This document shows, one piece after another, positions 53,201 through 64,000 of a stretch of DNA of 64,000 nt (the first letter of the stretch is position 1; every line of letters begins with the position of its first letter). The position numbers were made by a program, and so were the translations under genes. The notes under the pieces are model-generated. The model was not told the DNA's origin. It was given only the letters and a program-made list of their open reading frames with translations, and ran no database searches. This DNA comes from Lichenostomus cassidix (taxonomy: Eukaryota; Chordata; Aves; Passeriformes; Meliphagidae): contig CM039183.1 in NCBI GenBank assembly GCA_008360975.2, forward strand, positions 41,655,850 to 41,719,849, read 5' to 3'.

Positions 53201-54969
53201 ATTTTTGAGTTTCCTAGGAAGAGGTAATATCACCCAACTGGAACTCTGTCACTGGTATGGCTGTGTAAAACATAGCTCTGAGTGGCTGACAAAGTAGCAG
53301 TTATTGTGTTCACTTAGGCAAAATAATTATTTAATCATCAAAAAGATGAATTTTAACACTTGCAGAATATTAGCAGAATAAAATATCTTGACATATGTCT
53401 TCAGAACGTTTTTATGGCATCCAATGTTGACATTGTCTCAAGAAAAAAACCCCAACAAAACAACAGCAACAAAGAAACAACCCAGGAGGGTATGTTTTTC
53501 AGTGCTGACAGCTGTGGATTATATATTAATGTTTTAATCAACCTTCTTATGGCATTTAGAAAGCAGTTACTTCAGTTGCTGTGATTGAGGTCAGAGCTCA
53601 CTGATGATGGTACTTGTGATGGATGATTTTTATATGCTGTTCTGAATTTTTACTTCAGAATTTCAGTTATTTTTGTTGTCATGTGAAGCTGCATCAGGTA
53701 GGGTGTCTTTTTGGCTTTTGGGTATGTATCTGATGCCATTTCTTTATAGCCTCAGTTTTGATACAAACTTCTCCTCTGGGAATTAAGATCCATTCAGTAT
53801 GTATGAAACTTTCATATGCTTCTCCTTGCTGTCCTCTGAAATGTTAAGAGCAGGCTCCAGATTCTAATGAAGATTTTCACACCTTCATCTTTTATTAAGG
53901 CTCCTGTGCTTTGATGCTTGGGATGAGTTCAGGTGAATAAAGGTGGCCTTAAGTCTTCTTACCTTAGAAGCAGCTGAATATTTGCCATTTTCCCAGTGAT
54001 TTTGTCTTGCTTATCTTGCTGCTTTGTTTTGCCCATTTGAAAACATGACAAATTAAGGTAATAAAATTTGTGCTGTAGTTTCCCAGTAAAGTACTGGTAA
54101 GCCATAAGATCCTACTATTTGTAAAGCATGTTTATAGTTACTGAATTGTGTAATTCTTTGTAAGACAGGTGGCAAACAGGGTTTTAGCTGGGAATTAGAA
54201 ATAAGGGACTTTTGACCTCTTGAAACAAGATGATGTCAGCTTTAAATGAGGAAGAGGTTAAATGAAACTACCACAGCCTTAGGACTGAAAAAAACCACCA
54301 AAAAAGCAAATGCAAAGCAAGACTACCATACTTAGCAATGTTCAGTCTTTAAACCTGATTTATCTGATAAAGTATTTTTCAAAATTTTGGCAAGTACACC
54401 CACCCTTTGGCACACCTGCCCTCATATGACCACTTGAATTTGCAGCAGCACCTTTGCTCCAGGAGAGTGGTTGTCAGTATTTGGTGGAAGTGCTCCTGTT
54501 CGCTCTGGCATTCTGGAGGAATGGAGCCTTTCTTTGCAGCTGCTGGTGGTGCTTTGCCATCTTCTGACCAGTGTAAATACTTGCATCTCTTTCTTGCTCC
54601 CTTGTCTTGAAAAAACGGAACAGCAGCCAAACTGTTCCCTTTTAAGACTTTGTGACCAATGCTTTGAAGACATCAGGTCAAAAAGATGTAATGCCATGAT
54701 TTAGGATGTTCTGATGTGGATTTGATTGTTTGGATTTTGTCTTAATATTTGAAAATAAACTTTTAAATTGATCTGTTGTGTCTAAGCAACAGTTTATTGT
54801 ATTGCTGAAAAAAAACAAAAAGAAACCCTTACATCTGAATAATGCTGGTGGTTTTATAAAGGGATTTCAGGGCTTTAAAGTCATTGCACACACTTCAGAA
54901 GCTGGTGAGACATTTGTGTGACTGGATGTGTTTTATGTTAATATTTGCTTCAAGCCTAAATCTTCTAAG

Positions 54970-55003
54970 TGCCTTTACTTATTGGATGCCTTTACTTATT
55001 AGA
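54970..55003. repeat. 17-bp tandem duplication
   Basis: TGCCTTTACTTATTGGA is followed at once by TGCCTTTACTTATTAGA, differing at one base. It lies in intron 8. Confidence 0.9.
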
Positions 55004-56148
55004 TCATACCACCAAATTTTTGCTAATTTAGGATGATGTCAGAGTTTAAGTCTTGTGCTAGAGCTCTTCTTTTATTGGGCAATTCTATATGGAAATTATT
55101 TTTGTCAAGAATTCTTTAGATTAAAGTGTGGTGGTGGTGTTCGGGGGTTTTTTTTTTGGTGTGTTTGTTGGTTTGGTATTTTTTTTCCTCCCCCAGCCAA
55201 GTATCTCAGTCATTCAAAAGATTCTGGTACAGCTATGTAAATGTAGCATTGTAATAGTTACTCTACTGCTATTTAATTTAATGGCTGAGTATCTCACTGT
55301 CATTTTCTATTTATTACGGAAGACTTTGTGGAGTAAGGAAACATTTCTCTCCAGGAGCTTATAAAAATGGTTTTCAGAACAGTTAAGTGAATAAATGTTA
55401 CCAGGCTATGCTCTAAACCTGGGAGTTGAACTTTTGACACTGGATCCATATCCAAAGGAACCAAACATTTTTAAAAAACTCCAGAACAGTGTGAGTTGGT
55501 GCTGCTGAGGTGTTCTGCCTGTCTGTGGTGTTTCATGTTTCAGGGAGGGCCAGAAGCAGAGAGTTGTGACTTCTGAATATGTTCTCTGAGAAGAACAACA
55601 TCTGATGGAGGTGCAGGCTGCTTTAGAAATGCAATGTGTCATTTATAAACAACTTTCTGGTGCTTGTTACAAAAATCAGCACGGGGCCGCTTTCTTCAAG
55701 GCGGAAATACTTCAGGATCCAGCAGGTTGACAGCCTCTATTTCAAATGTACTGTGTGTTGAGAGGTCCTCCAAAAGAAGAAAATGGTCTGACAGATCACA
55801 ACGCAATGACCAATGAGTTGCACTATGACATTAGTTGAAGTGTGAACCCTTAGGAGCAGGTTTCCTGAAAAAATGTAAATTGTATCAATAATTAAAGAAA
55901 ATACCATTTCTCTGTGTGTAGGGTTAAATCAGCTACAATTATTATTCTTGTAATATTAATGAAGTGGATGCTTGTAAAGCAGTTTTTCTTTTTCCCCCCA
56001 GTTGGTCTTTCAGTTGCTATTGGGAAGTTGCTATTTGGAAGTATAATTGCCTAATTTCCCAGGATTGCTGTGTAAGCTACTGATGTTGCAAGTGTCTGCT
56101 TCATTGTCTTTTTCCTCTTTCTTCCCCCTGCCCCCATAAAATATGCAG

Positions 56149-56337
56149 GAAGTAATTTCGGCACTGCAAAGGATCTTGCAGAAGAAATAAGATCATTAAC
56201 ATCTGAGAAAGAGGGACTGGAAGGACTTCTCAATGAACTGTTGGTTCTGAGTGCCAGAAATACACGAAAATTAGAGAGAATTAAAGATGATTACAGCAGA
56301 CTTAAACAAGAGCTTGAACAAGGAGAGACTGCGTTTG
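56149..56337 (+). CDS. DISC1: DISC1 internal exon (human exon 9 equivalent)
   Basis: This 189-nt exon follows AATATGCAG and precedes the donor GTAAGT. Two bases complete the split glycine codon, 62 codons follow, and one base is carried into the next exon (phase 1 in and out), so the exon is frame-neutral. It encodes TAKDLAEEIRSLTSEKEG, then LEGLLNELLVLSARN, then a charged helix with IKDDYSRLKQELEQ. About two thirds of residues match human DISC1 around residues 598-661, with no gap. The codon aligned with human Leu607, a common human polymorphic site, is CTT (Leu) at 56175-56177. This is the last exon recognised; a counterpart of human exon 10 was looked for and not seen in the remaining 7.7 kb. 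Confidence 0.96.
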
Positions 56338-58365
56338 GTAAGTAGTTTACAGATTGTTACAGCTTTTTGCTCAGTCCTGGTCTCCTGGAGGTGTGCTGGG
56401 TTTGACAAATCATTCTGCATTTCACAAAACATACTGGTTGTTCTGAGGAAAGTGTGGCCAGGAGCTAGGTAAGCAGTATGTTCAATGTCTGCTCAGCTGT
56501 TTCTCCTGGAGGTGGAGGAAGCCATGGGGGACAAGGGATACCCCAGCAATAAAGCATTTTTTGAAATCTATCAACTCAATTCTCAAAACCTTTCTTTTCT
56601 AAGCCCATTTTTATCATAAACAGAGGAACACATGGTCTTTATGCAGAAGCAGTAGATGTGTCTGGCTGTGACAATAGGAACATGTTTAGTGTATATAACT
56701 AAATGTTTATTGTGTACATCTATAACACATTGAGTGATGGCTCTAGGTTGTAGGGTCAAGGTGGAATTGGAGAGATTGTCTGCAATTACTGGGAAAGCTA
56801 CTGACAAATTATCAAATAGCAAGGTCATTCCTAGACTTGATTTACTCTCTTCTCTGCTGTACTCACTCCTGAAGTTGAAGCATATAACATGGCCTTGTTG
56901 CTTGCTTAAATGAAAAGACTGAGTAATATTTTATTGACTAAAAGTGTACAGTTATTATAATTACCTCTAAACATCTAAATATAATTCTGATAACTAGTTT
57001 AAAGCTCAAGGATTTTGAAATGTCTTTCCTTTTTCAGGATCTTATGAACCATAGGTTGGGTGAAGAGAGGAAGGTGCCTCTGTTTTAGAAGCATATGAAG
57101 TTTCTTCATAGGCTAGTAGATAAGCAGAGCTATCTGAGAAACAAAAAGATTTGCAGGCAACTGGACACATCTAAGACAATGTTTTATAAATGCACAGAAT
57201 AATATATACAAGTGCACTAATAGGTTAGCACTTGTGTTTTTTAGAACCTAGATAAAACTCAAAAAAATGATTCCTCAAATTTAGGGCATTGTGATACAAA
57301 CCCAGAAATGCACATCAGTCAATGCTTCTTTGCTTGGATTTTCAAGTGAGTTTAAAAGGGTTCTGACCTTCTAATCAGTCCATTTTGTTTCTCTTTTGTT
57401 TCTAGAACAATTAAACTTCCTATAATACACGTGTACTTCTCATTTGTGTTGTAATTCAGTGGGGTTTTAAATAAAGCCTGCACAACACTCTTGCTGAAGC
57501 AACAGAAATGGTATCAATTAATAGACTCTTTTCTTTCCTTTTGCATTTATGTAGCTAATAAGGAGATACCTTCTTGACTGACTTCTCCTGTCCCACAATT
57601 TGTGACAATAAATTTCAAAATAATGGGTGTTTACTATGTAGATTTTCTTTTAATTTATTGTGATTCTGTAGGCATAAGGTGAAATTTATCCTTGTGTTAA
57701 AACTGTCAAGCAGACACTAGTCAGAGGTACATATATTGAAACCTGAGATCTTGCCTTTTCATTGTCTGTGCTCCCTTTACATATGATCTACCCTATTTTC
57801 TCCTTTAACTAATGGAAATATTTGAGAACACTGGCATGAGTTTGATGCCAACACATTTAACTGACTGGAAGCTTTCAGATAGACTCTGGAAAAAGTATGC
57901 AGATGGTGTCTTGAGGAAGAGAGGCCCCTTTTATGAAACAGTGTTATTTTGTACAGCACTTCTATGTTTAGAGAATAAAGCATAAAGAATTGGAATGCAA
58001 TTTCATTATGAGTTGTTTTTGCTGTTGTTTAAAAGAACTGGAGATAAATGTGTTGGCTTTGTCTGCACTGTGAAAGGTGTGATTTGAGTTGGGGTAGCTG
58101 AGCTGACTTACTTCACAGCCGTAGGCCTGTTGTTTCATTTATGCCAATAAAATCTGTGTTGCTGCAGGGAAAGGCAGTTCTGCCCTTTTTCCTGTGTTCC
58201 TGCCCCAACCCATACACTGGGTCAGTGCAGAGTGGAAACCTGACGTGTGCTGGGCATTAGGGATTGTAGGGATCTACCTATGATTCCTCCTTGTGCCACA
58301 CTTGTGCTATGCTTTGGCTCTGGTGTGAAATAGTCTGTCTATAAACTGCACGTGGGCTACTAGAA

Positions 58366-58640
58366 GCAATGCAGAGGAATGGGACAAGAGGGAATGGTTT
58401 CAAGCTGAGAGTAGGTCAGATGTTGGGAAGAAAGTCTTTACTGTGAGGTGATGAGGCACTGGAACAGCTTGCACAGAGAAGCTGTGGATGCCCCATCCTT
58501 GGAAGTGTTTCAAGGTGAGTTTGGACAGGGCTTTGAACAACCTGGCTCAGTGAAAGGTGTCCCTGCCCATGGCAGGGGGTTGGATATAGATGATCTTTGG
58601 GGTCCCTTCCAGCCCAAGCCATTCTATGATTTTCATCTTT
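58366..58640 (+). mobile_element. CR1 LINE 3' end fragment
   Basis: This sense-oriented CR1 3' end contains 'gaatgggacaagagggaatg', 'cactggaacagcttgcacag', 'gctgtggatgccccatcctt' and 'gggtcccttccagcccaag', and ends at CCATTCTATGATTTTC. It is about 275 bp and 5'-truncated. It is the closest of the five fragments to the consensus CR1 3' UTR, so probably among the younger ones. Confidence 0.92.
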
Positions 58641-60370
58641 AAAGGCTTGTCTTCGTCTGACTAAGTCAATGGGTTTATAAGTCCTTCATGGAAAGGAGAT
58701 GCTTAATTTTTTCTTTAGCAAGGGTAATCAGATCAACTATAGCTGTTGCCTCACCAGGCTTGCTTATGAAAGGTTTCCAGGGCATAATCTTCTATTTTCC
58801 CTGCATCAGGAGCCCCCCCCTTACTTTTTTATGTAACACCTTAAAACCCTCTTCACAAGTATTCATATACATGTCTATTTCTATGTTATCTGGCATTGAA
58901 TGATTGTTTTGTACCTCTGAGCGTCTTGAAAACTTACTTTGATTTTTTTTTTTTTTTTTTTACTGAACATAGTACTGTTTTGTATGGACAAAAAAATTAA
59001 ATGCTAAAATATGTGTGTATGTTTGTCTTTCTCTTGTGTATAAATTGGTCACCTATTTTTTACTTCATTAATAATTGTTGATTTCTCACAGTAATGCAGA
59101 TATAAGGAAGCAGACGTCAAGGGAAGAGACTTAATCACATAATAATCAGAGCTGGAATTTTAAATAGGACACATCATTAGCATGTTAATGAATTTTCTCA
59201 CTCTGTGCCAGCTGCCCAAGTATAAAAGATATTGCAGATGTAGTGCAAAAATCAGGCTTGGCTTACTGCACTGAGAGCTGTCACTGCTCCCTATAAAGGA
59301 AATTTGACAAAAAAACCTTTCATATTTTTAGAGATGCTCAAAAATATGTTTTTCGTGTTGGATAATAGAAGCATTGACAAGTAAGACTATGTATTAGCAT
59401 TTTAGGATGAATAGTACTAATTTACCCTTTAGACACTGACTTTCTTTTGAGGCCATCAAAACGCTGCAATAAAAGTGATCAACTTTTATTGCCATTTTAC
59501 AGATAGGAAAGCCAGAGACTTAGAGGTCATGTAATTTTACCTGAAATGGTGGTGAAACAGTTTCCTAGTTGATGGTGTAGCATCAATCTTGATTGAATCA
59601 ATCACGTGCAATAAACATGGGAAATCAAGTGGTTCTGTGTGAGCTATATATTTTTCTGGACCACAGCCTAAGGCATGATGGTTCTGGGAAAATCGCTGAA
59701 GGTCTTGTACTTGATTGTTGAACAGACCTGTCTTAGAAAGTCACAAGGTTCTGTTATGGCAAGGAAGAGAACTGCTTTACAGCCCAAAACAACCAAACTT
59801 GCATTCCAGACAAGTGAAGGTAATTACTTGCCTGTCTCCCAAAGTGTTGGATTGTGCTTATAAATCCCAGTTTTGGTTGACTGGCATTTGTAACACAGGG
59901 CTGGAAATGAAACCTACCCTCCTGTTGTGGTTTTCTCATCACCAGCACTGGTAGTGATGTTTTCCTGCCCCATCTGCTGAATTCCTTTGCTGGCTGCTCT
60001 CAGCCTTTTTCTGCCCCTATTACACTTTTTGGGAAAGCATCTCCTGTGAGTAATGTATGTACACACAAAACTAGGGGGGGGCCGTGCTTTCCGATCTAAT
60101 TGCTAGGTTATGCTTGCCAAGTCATGTTAAGTAGAATTTCTATACTGAATTAATTTCTAGAGGAAATGTAAAATAAAGGCTTTGATGCACATGAAAATAG
60201 CTTTTTAACCCTTCTTAAAAAACCCCACCCAAACTCCTGTTTGAAGGCTGATATTTCAGTCTCTCTGCTCAACTCTTGTTAACATCCTTGTGTTTTATTG
60301 TCTTAGAAATTGCTTGTGTAAGTCCTAAAGCTCCTACTAGCCTGCTTGTACAGTAAAGCTTTCTGGAATT

Positions 60371-60421
60371 GAACAGATATATTTATTAAACAATGAACAG
60401 ATATATTTATTAAACAATGAA
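60371..60421. repeat. Perfect 24-bp tandem duplication
   Basis: A 24-bp unit starting GAACAGATATATTTATTAAA occurs twice without any mismatch, followed by three bases of a third unit. It lies in intron 9 and looks recent. It could be a length polymorphism or, less likely, an assembly artefact. Confidence 0.93.
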
Positions 60422-63400
60422 GATGTAGCAGAGGGATTTCTTGGGAAGCTGGAAATTTCTTTCATGGTCAGTTTTACTTTCTTTTGTTCAATACACATAC
60501 TCTGCATGCTTGCACAGAATATCTCACAGTGTTTATCCTTTTAACAGAAGAGAAATCTATCAGAGTCCATTTTTTTATCTGCTTTTTTTAACAGAACCCC
60601 CCCAGTGTTTTGGCTTAAGAATTAGACTTAAGAATGAAATGTGTTCAGAATGTACTTCGAGGGATAACAAAAATTCTGCTATTCTTTCTATAGTCATTGT
60701 TCCAAAAGCTGCGTATTTGACTGTTATAGTAAGTTTTAGACTAATTAATTGCATCCTCTATTGTGTGGACAGCAGAAACCACTAGTGGTGCTGCTTAATG
60801 TAATACTTTCTATTGCATACTGAAATATTTATGAAAAGAAGATTCTGTGCTTCATATATAATTGTATAGGAGGTGATTTATTAAACTGTTAATGACCATT
60901 TGCTACAAAGCTTTTTTAGTCTCTTTCAATGACATTTTTATTCTGATAGGTGCAACACAGAAAGTCTTACAATGGCTTTGCACTGGGAAACCTGCATTTT
61001 TTGTTTGTTTAAATATTTGTTTTTAATAATAGCTGTAATACAAAAGCTTCTCTATTTCTCTTTATAACTGGTCTTTGTAATGCTTTTTAAAGATGTCAAA
61101 AGATAATTAACAAATTTACATCCCTTTTAATTGTTGCAAAAAATACCAACTAAGTATGGCATAAACTATGTGCCTATGATGTAACCAAAATTATTCCATG
61201 TTTAGCTTTACTGATTTTTCAGGTGGTGGTTTTAATGTCCTTCTCAGTGCTAGTTTATCTGCACCAAATAGTCTTTCCATATTGTTTCTATAGTTCATCC
61301 TGTGTCTGAGCGATTATCTGATTCTAAACTGAAGAACTGAACCTTTTGATTGCCTCTGTTTAAATTAATCATTAAAGGAGAACCCACATAGTGTGTAACA
61401 GATGGGCTTCCATGAGGAAGAAGCTGCTCTGAGTCTCGTTGTGTGTCCACTTCTAATTTGTGTGAGGTCATTATATTCTGCATGTCACACCTGTATGAAG
61501 TGCTTGTTGTCATTAAAGTGAGTGGTGAAGTGGAACAGCTTGTTGCTGATGTCTGTGGCCATCTCTACTTAAATAGGGATTCTGCCAGATTAGGTTTCAC
61601 AGAAGGTGTAAAACCCTTGGTGGTGATGCAGGGGCAGGACTGGCAGTGCAGCTGGTAGCATCCTTTACTCTGAGCTGACGTTCAGCTGATGCTCCAAAGT
61701 AGCACTTGGCAGCCTTCTGTTGGGCAGCATGGAAAAGTCATGTCCACATAAGAAAACAAAAGGATGAAACAGCAACAACAAAACCCCGAAGAAACCCAGT
61801 CTTGCAGAGCTCCTTTTGTGTTGTCTTGGGCAAATACAGCATAAGTAATTATCCTCTGCTTTTTAGTATGCTCTCTGCTGTTTCATTTGAAAAATTGGTG
61901 TTTCTGCATTTGCATGGACTTGCACTGTTATGCTTATTCAGTGCTTGTTTGTGTTTCACTGATGGTGAGCATGGGTCTCATTTTCTTGGCTCATTCTAAA
62001 GCACTTGAGATCTTACAGGTTAAGTATACACATATACATCTTTTGGTCTTATAATTCTGTAATGGCAGTAACTGCATATCAAATTCTTACCACGCTTTGA
62101 GGATCAAACTCAGACTAATGATTTTCATTCCATGTCATGCTTCCACAAAATCATCCACATAATCTTTGTTAAACAATATTTAATTATAAGTAGTTGAAGG
62201 GGTTTTTTGTGTTATGGAATTGCCTTTTTTGATGAATACTATCAGCAGAATTTAGTAACATGAAAAGAGTAAATTCTGCTCAGCATTTCCTGTAACTGAA
62301 ATCTAAAATTCATTTTTATTTTAGATGTCAATTTTTGTCAGGGTTGAAAAGATTGGAAACTAGTATGTTAAAGCACAATTAAGTTTGCCATATGTCTTGA
62401 GTCACTTGTAATTGTGTTTCTTATAATGGTGATTATAAAGGTCGTCTTGTCTGGTGTTGTTCATTTAAATATGTAAAATACTTTGGTTTTCACTTGGAGG
62501 ATAGAGGTTTAGTCTCTATAAATGCAGTGGAGGTATTAAATTTAATCTGGCCATTCTGTATAATTTGATGCAAATATGTGTAATGCAGAAAAAATGAAAT
62601 ATTCAGGCAGCTTGAACTGACAAAGCAGCTTGGTTCAAAGCCCACCGATATCTGTAGAGATCTTTTGATCACGGCCTTTCTCTGTTGATGCTCAAAGGTG
62701 AGTTTCTCTTCTATCTCTTTGTTCCAAGATCGGATGGCAATAACTTGATTGAAATGTTTTATATACCTGTGTAATGCTTTTTAGACAGCAGTATGAGGTA
62801 ATTACACCCAGAATAATAACTCCTGAAATGATCCAATACTGATGCTGCATAGAGGTGGTTATCTACCAGGTGCAAGGAGTAGAGCTTAGTCTGAAGTTTT
62901 ATGCTGACTCTTTTCAGGGTAAATTATATTATCCTTTACTAGGATAAGCAGAGAGATGTCAAGGTTGTGTAAGCTTAAGGCCATGGAAATAGAGAGTGGT
63001 TTTGCTGGAATCATGGAAGTGCAATCTAGTGGTGAAAAGCATTGCTGAACAGCTTCCTGCTGCAATGGGAGATGGGCAGCCTCACCCCTATAGCAGTGTG
63101 GACACTTTACTGTGCTGGTGTGCATGCAAACAAGCAAACAGAAAGTTCTGATAGTATTCCAGACAACTTATTCGTTTGCATCTGAAGTGCTGTTGCCAGC
63201 TATATACACGGTGCATTAAACTTTTGGAGTGGGTGTCATATCAAATTATTCTGGTTTGCTGTCTCTGCTCTAGGTTTCTGCATTGCTCGGCTTTTTAGTT
63301 CAGCTTCTTCAGCTGACAGGGATGCAACAGAATAAGTAGGAAGAAGCAACACAGATGAGTTAAATTTGGAATAAATGTGGAAATGCATACCACCAATTTT

Positions 63401-64000
63401 AATCATTCTTCATTTGATTCTGGTTCTGCAGCTGCATCTTCTGAGGTACTGGGCTCAGATTGAACTTTCGTAGTTTTTTTTCTTAATGACTATAGCTGGT
63501 TTCAAAAGGAATGAGATGCTGAGATGCCAGAAAGCTAGGATGAAAAAAAGAGAGGGAAAAGTAGTGTCTTCTGTTCATTGGCCAGGTGGAGCAGGTTCCC
63601 ATATGTTATTCAAACTCCTTTAGCATGACACTAGCCCTGGTGACAACCAACAAACTTTCTTTAGTTTGCCACTTCTGGAGTTTGAGTATATCATGCTAGG
63701 AAATTTGTAACTCCCTTCCTGATAGCATACAGCTGCTGTTTCTACATGTTACATTACGAGAATTCCAGTTGTGTCAGAAAAGTACAGTGTCCAACTGTAG
63801 CTGCTCAGAGGCAGGCAGAAAGGTCTGTGTGTCTGGTGGTGGGGGCTCAGAAGAGGACCAAGCAGAGGGGTGACATGGAGTGACACTTAGCAGATAGAAT
63901 CAAATTAATTTTCAAAGAAAGGGAAATACTGCTTTCCTTGTCTCACAGATGAGGTAATGGAGGCACTCAGGAAATTGATTTTTGTGTTTCTGTTCATTTT

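Larger units (their letters stand above)
44546..56148 (+). other. DISC1: DISC1 intron 8
   Basis: This 11.6-kb phase-1 intron runs from GTAAGT to ATATGCAG. It contains one LTR (49693-50281), two short tandem duplications (47241-47292 and 54970-55003) and a T run near 46470. Its human counterpart contains the t(1;11) breakpoint, which is established knowledge. No gene is supported inside it on either strand. Confidence 0.9.
56338..64000 (+). other. DISC1: DISC1 intron 9 (5' part, open at the right edge)
   Basis: At least 7.7 kb follows the exon 9 donor GTAAGT. It holds a CR1 3' end (58366-58640), a T run near 58940 and a perfect 24-bp tandem duplication (60371-60421). No match to the next DISC1 exon was seen, so the sequence is read as intron continuing beyond the window. 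Confidence 0.75.

Overview
This window is vertebrate nuclear DNA, most likely from a bird and probably a neoavian. It is AT-rich and almost all intronic. It carries several 5'-truncated CR1 LINE fragments, the dominant avian retroposon, and two solo-type LTRs of a family I recognise from neoavian genomes. The species call is inference from repeat content; the bird call is fairly safe.

One protein-coding gene is supported: an internal part of DISC1 (disrupted in schizophrenia 1) on the + strand. Six exons are recognisable at 17412-17562, 20865-20994, 25304-25539, 39900-39954, 44443-44545 and 56149-56337. All have GT-AG borders and their reading phases join without conflict (introns of phase 1, 2, 0, 2, 0, 1, 1 in order). 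They total 864 nt and align without indels to roughly residues 373-661 of human DISC1, which makes them human exons 4 to 9. The human comparison is from recalled sequence, not a search. The product is a coiled-coil scaffold protein, and these exons encode the middle of its helical C-terminal half. The exon before (end of the UVR-like repeat) and the exon after (human exon 10) were not recognised, so the gene runs off both ends.

Layout: 1-17411 is the 3' part of intron 3, with two CR1 fragments. Then come exons 4, 5 and 6, separated by introns of 3.3 and 4.3 kb; intron 5 holds a CR1 fragment. Intron 6 is 14.4 kb and holds an LTR and an older CR1 piece. Intron 7 is 4.5 kb. Intron 8 is 11.6 kb and holds the second LTR. 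At least 7.7 kb of intron 9 follows exon 9, with one more CR1.

I see no RNA gene, CRISPR array, operon or bacterial feature, and no evidence of a new biological system. The points most worth checking are the strict length conservation of a fast-evolving exon 5, a 194-codon antisense open frame just upstream of it, the antisense orientation of both LTRs, a small CpG-denser patch upstream of exon 4, and a scatter of short tandem duplications with 17-38 bp periods.
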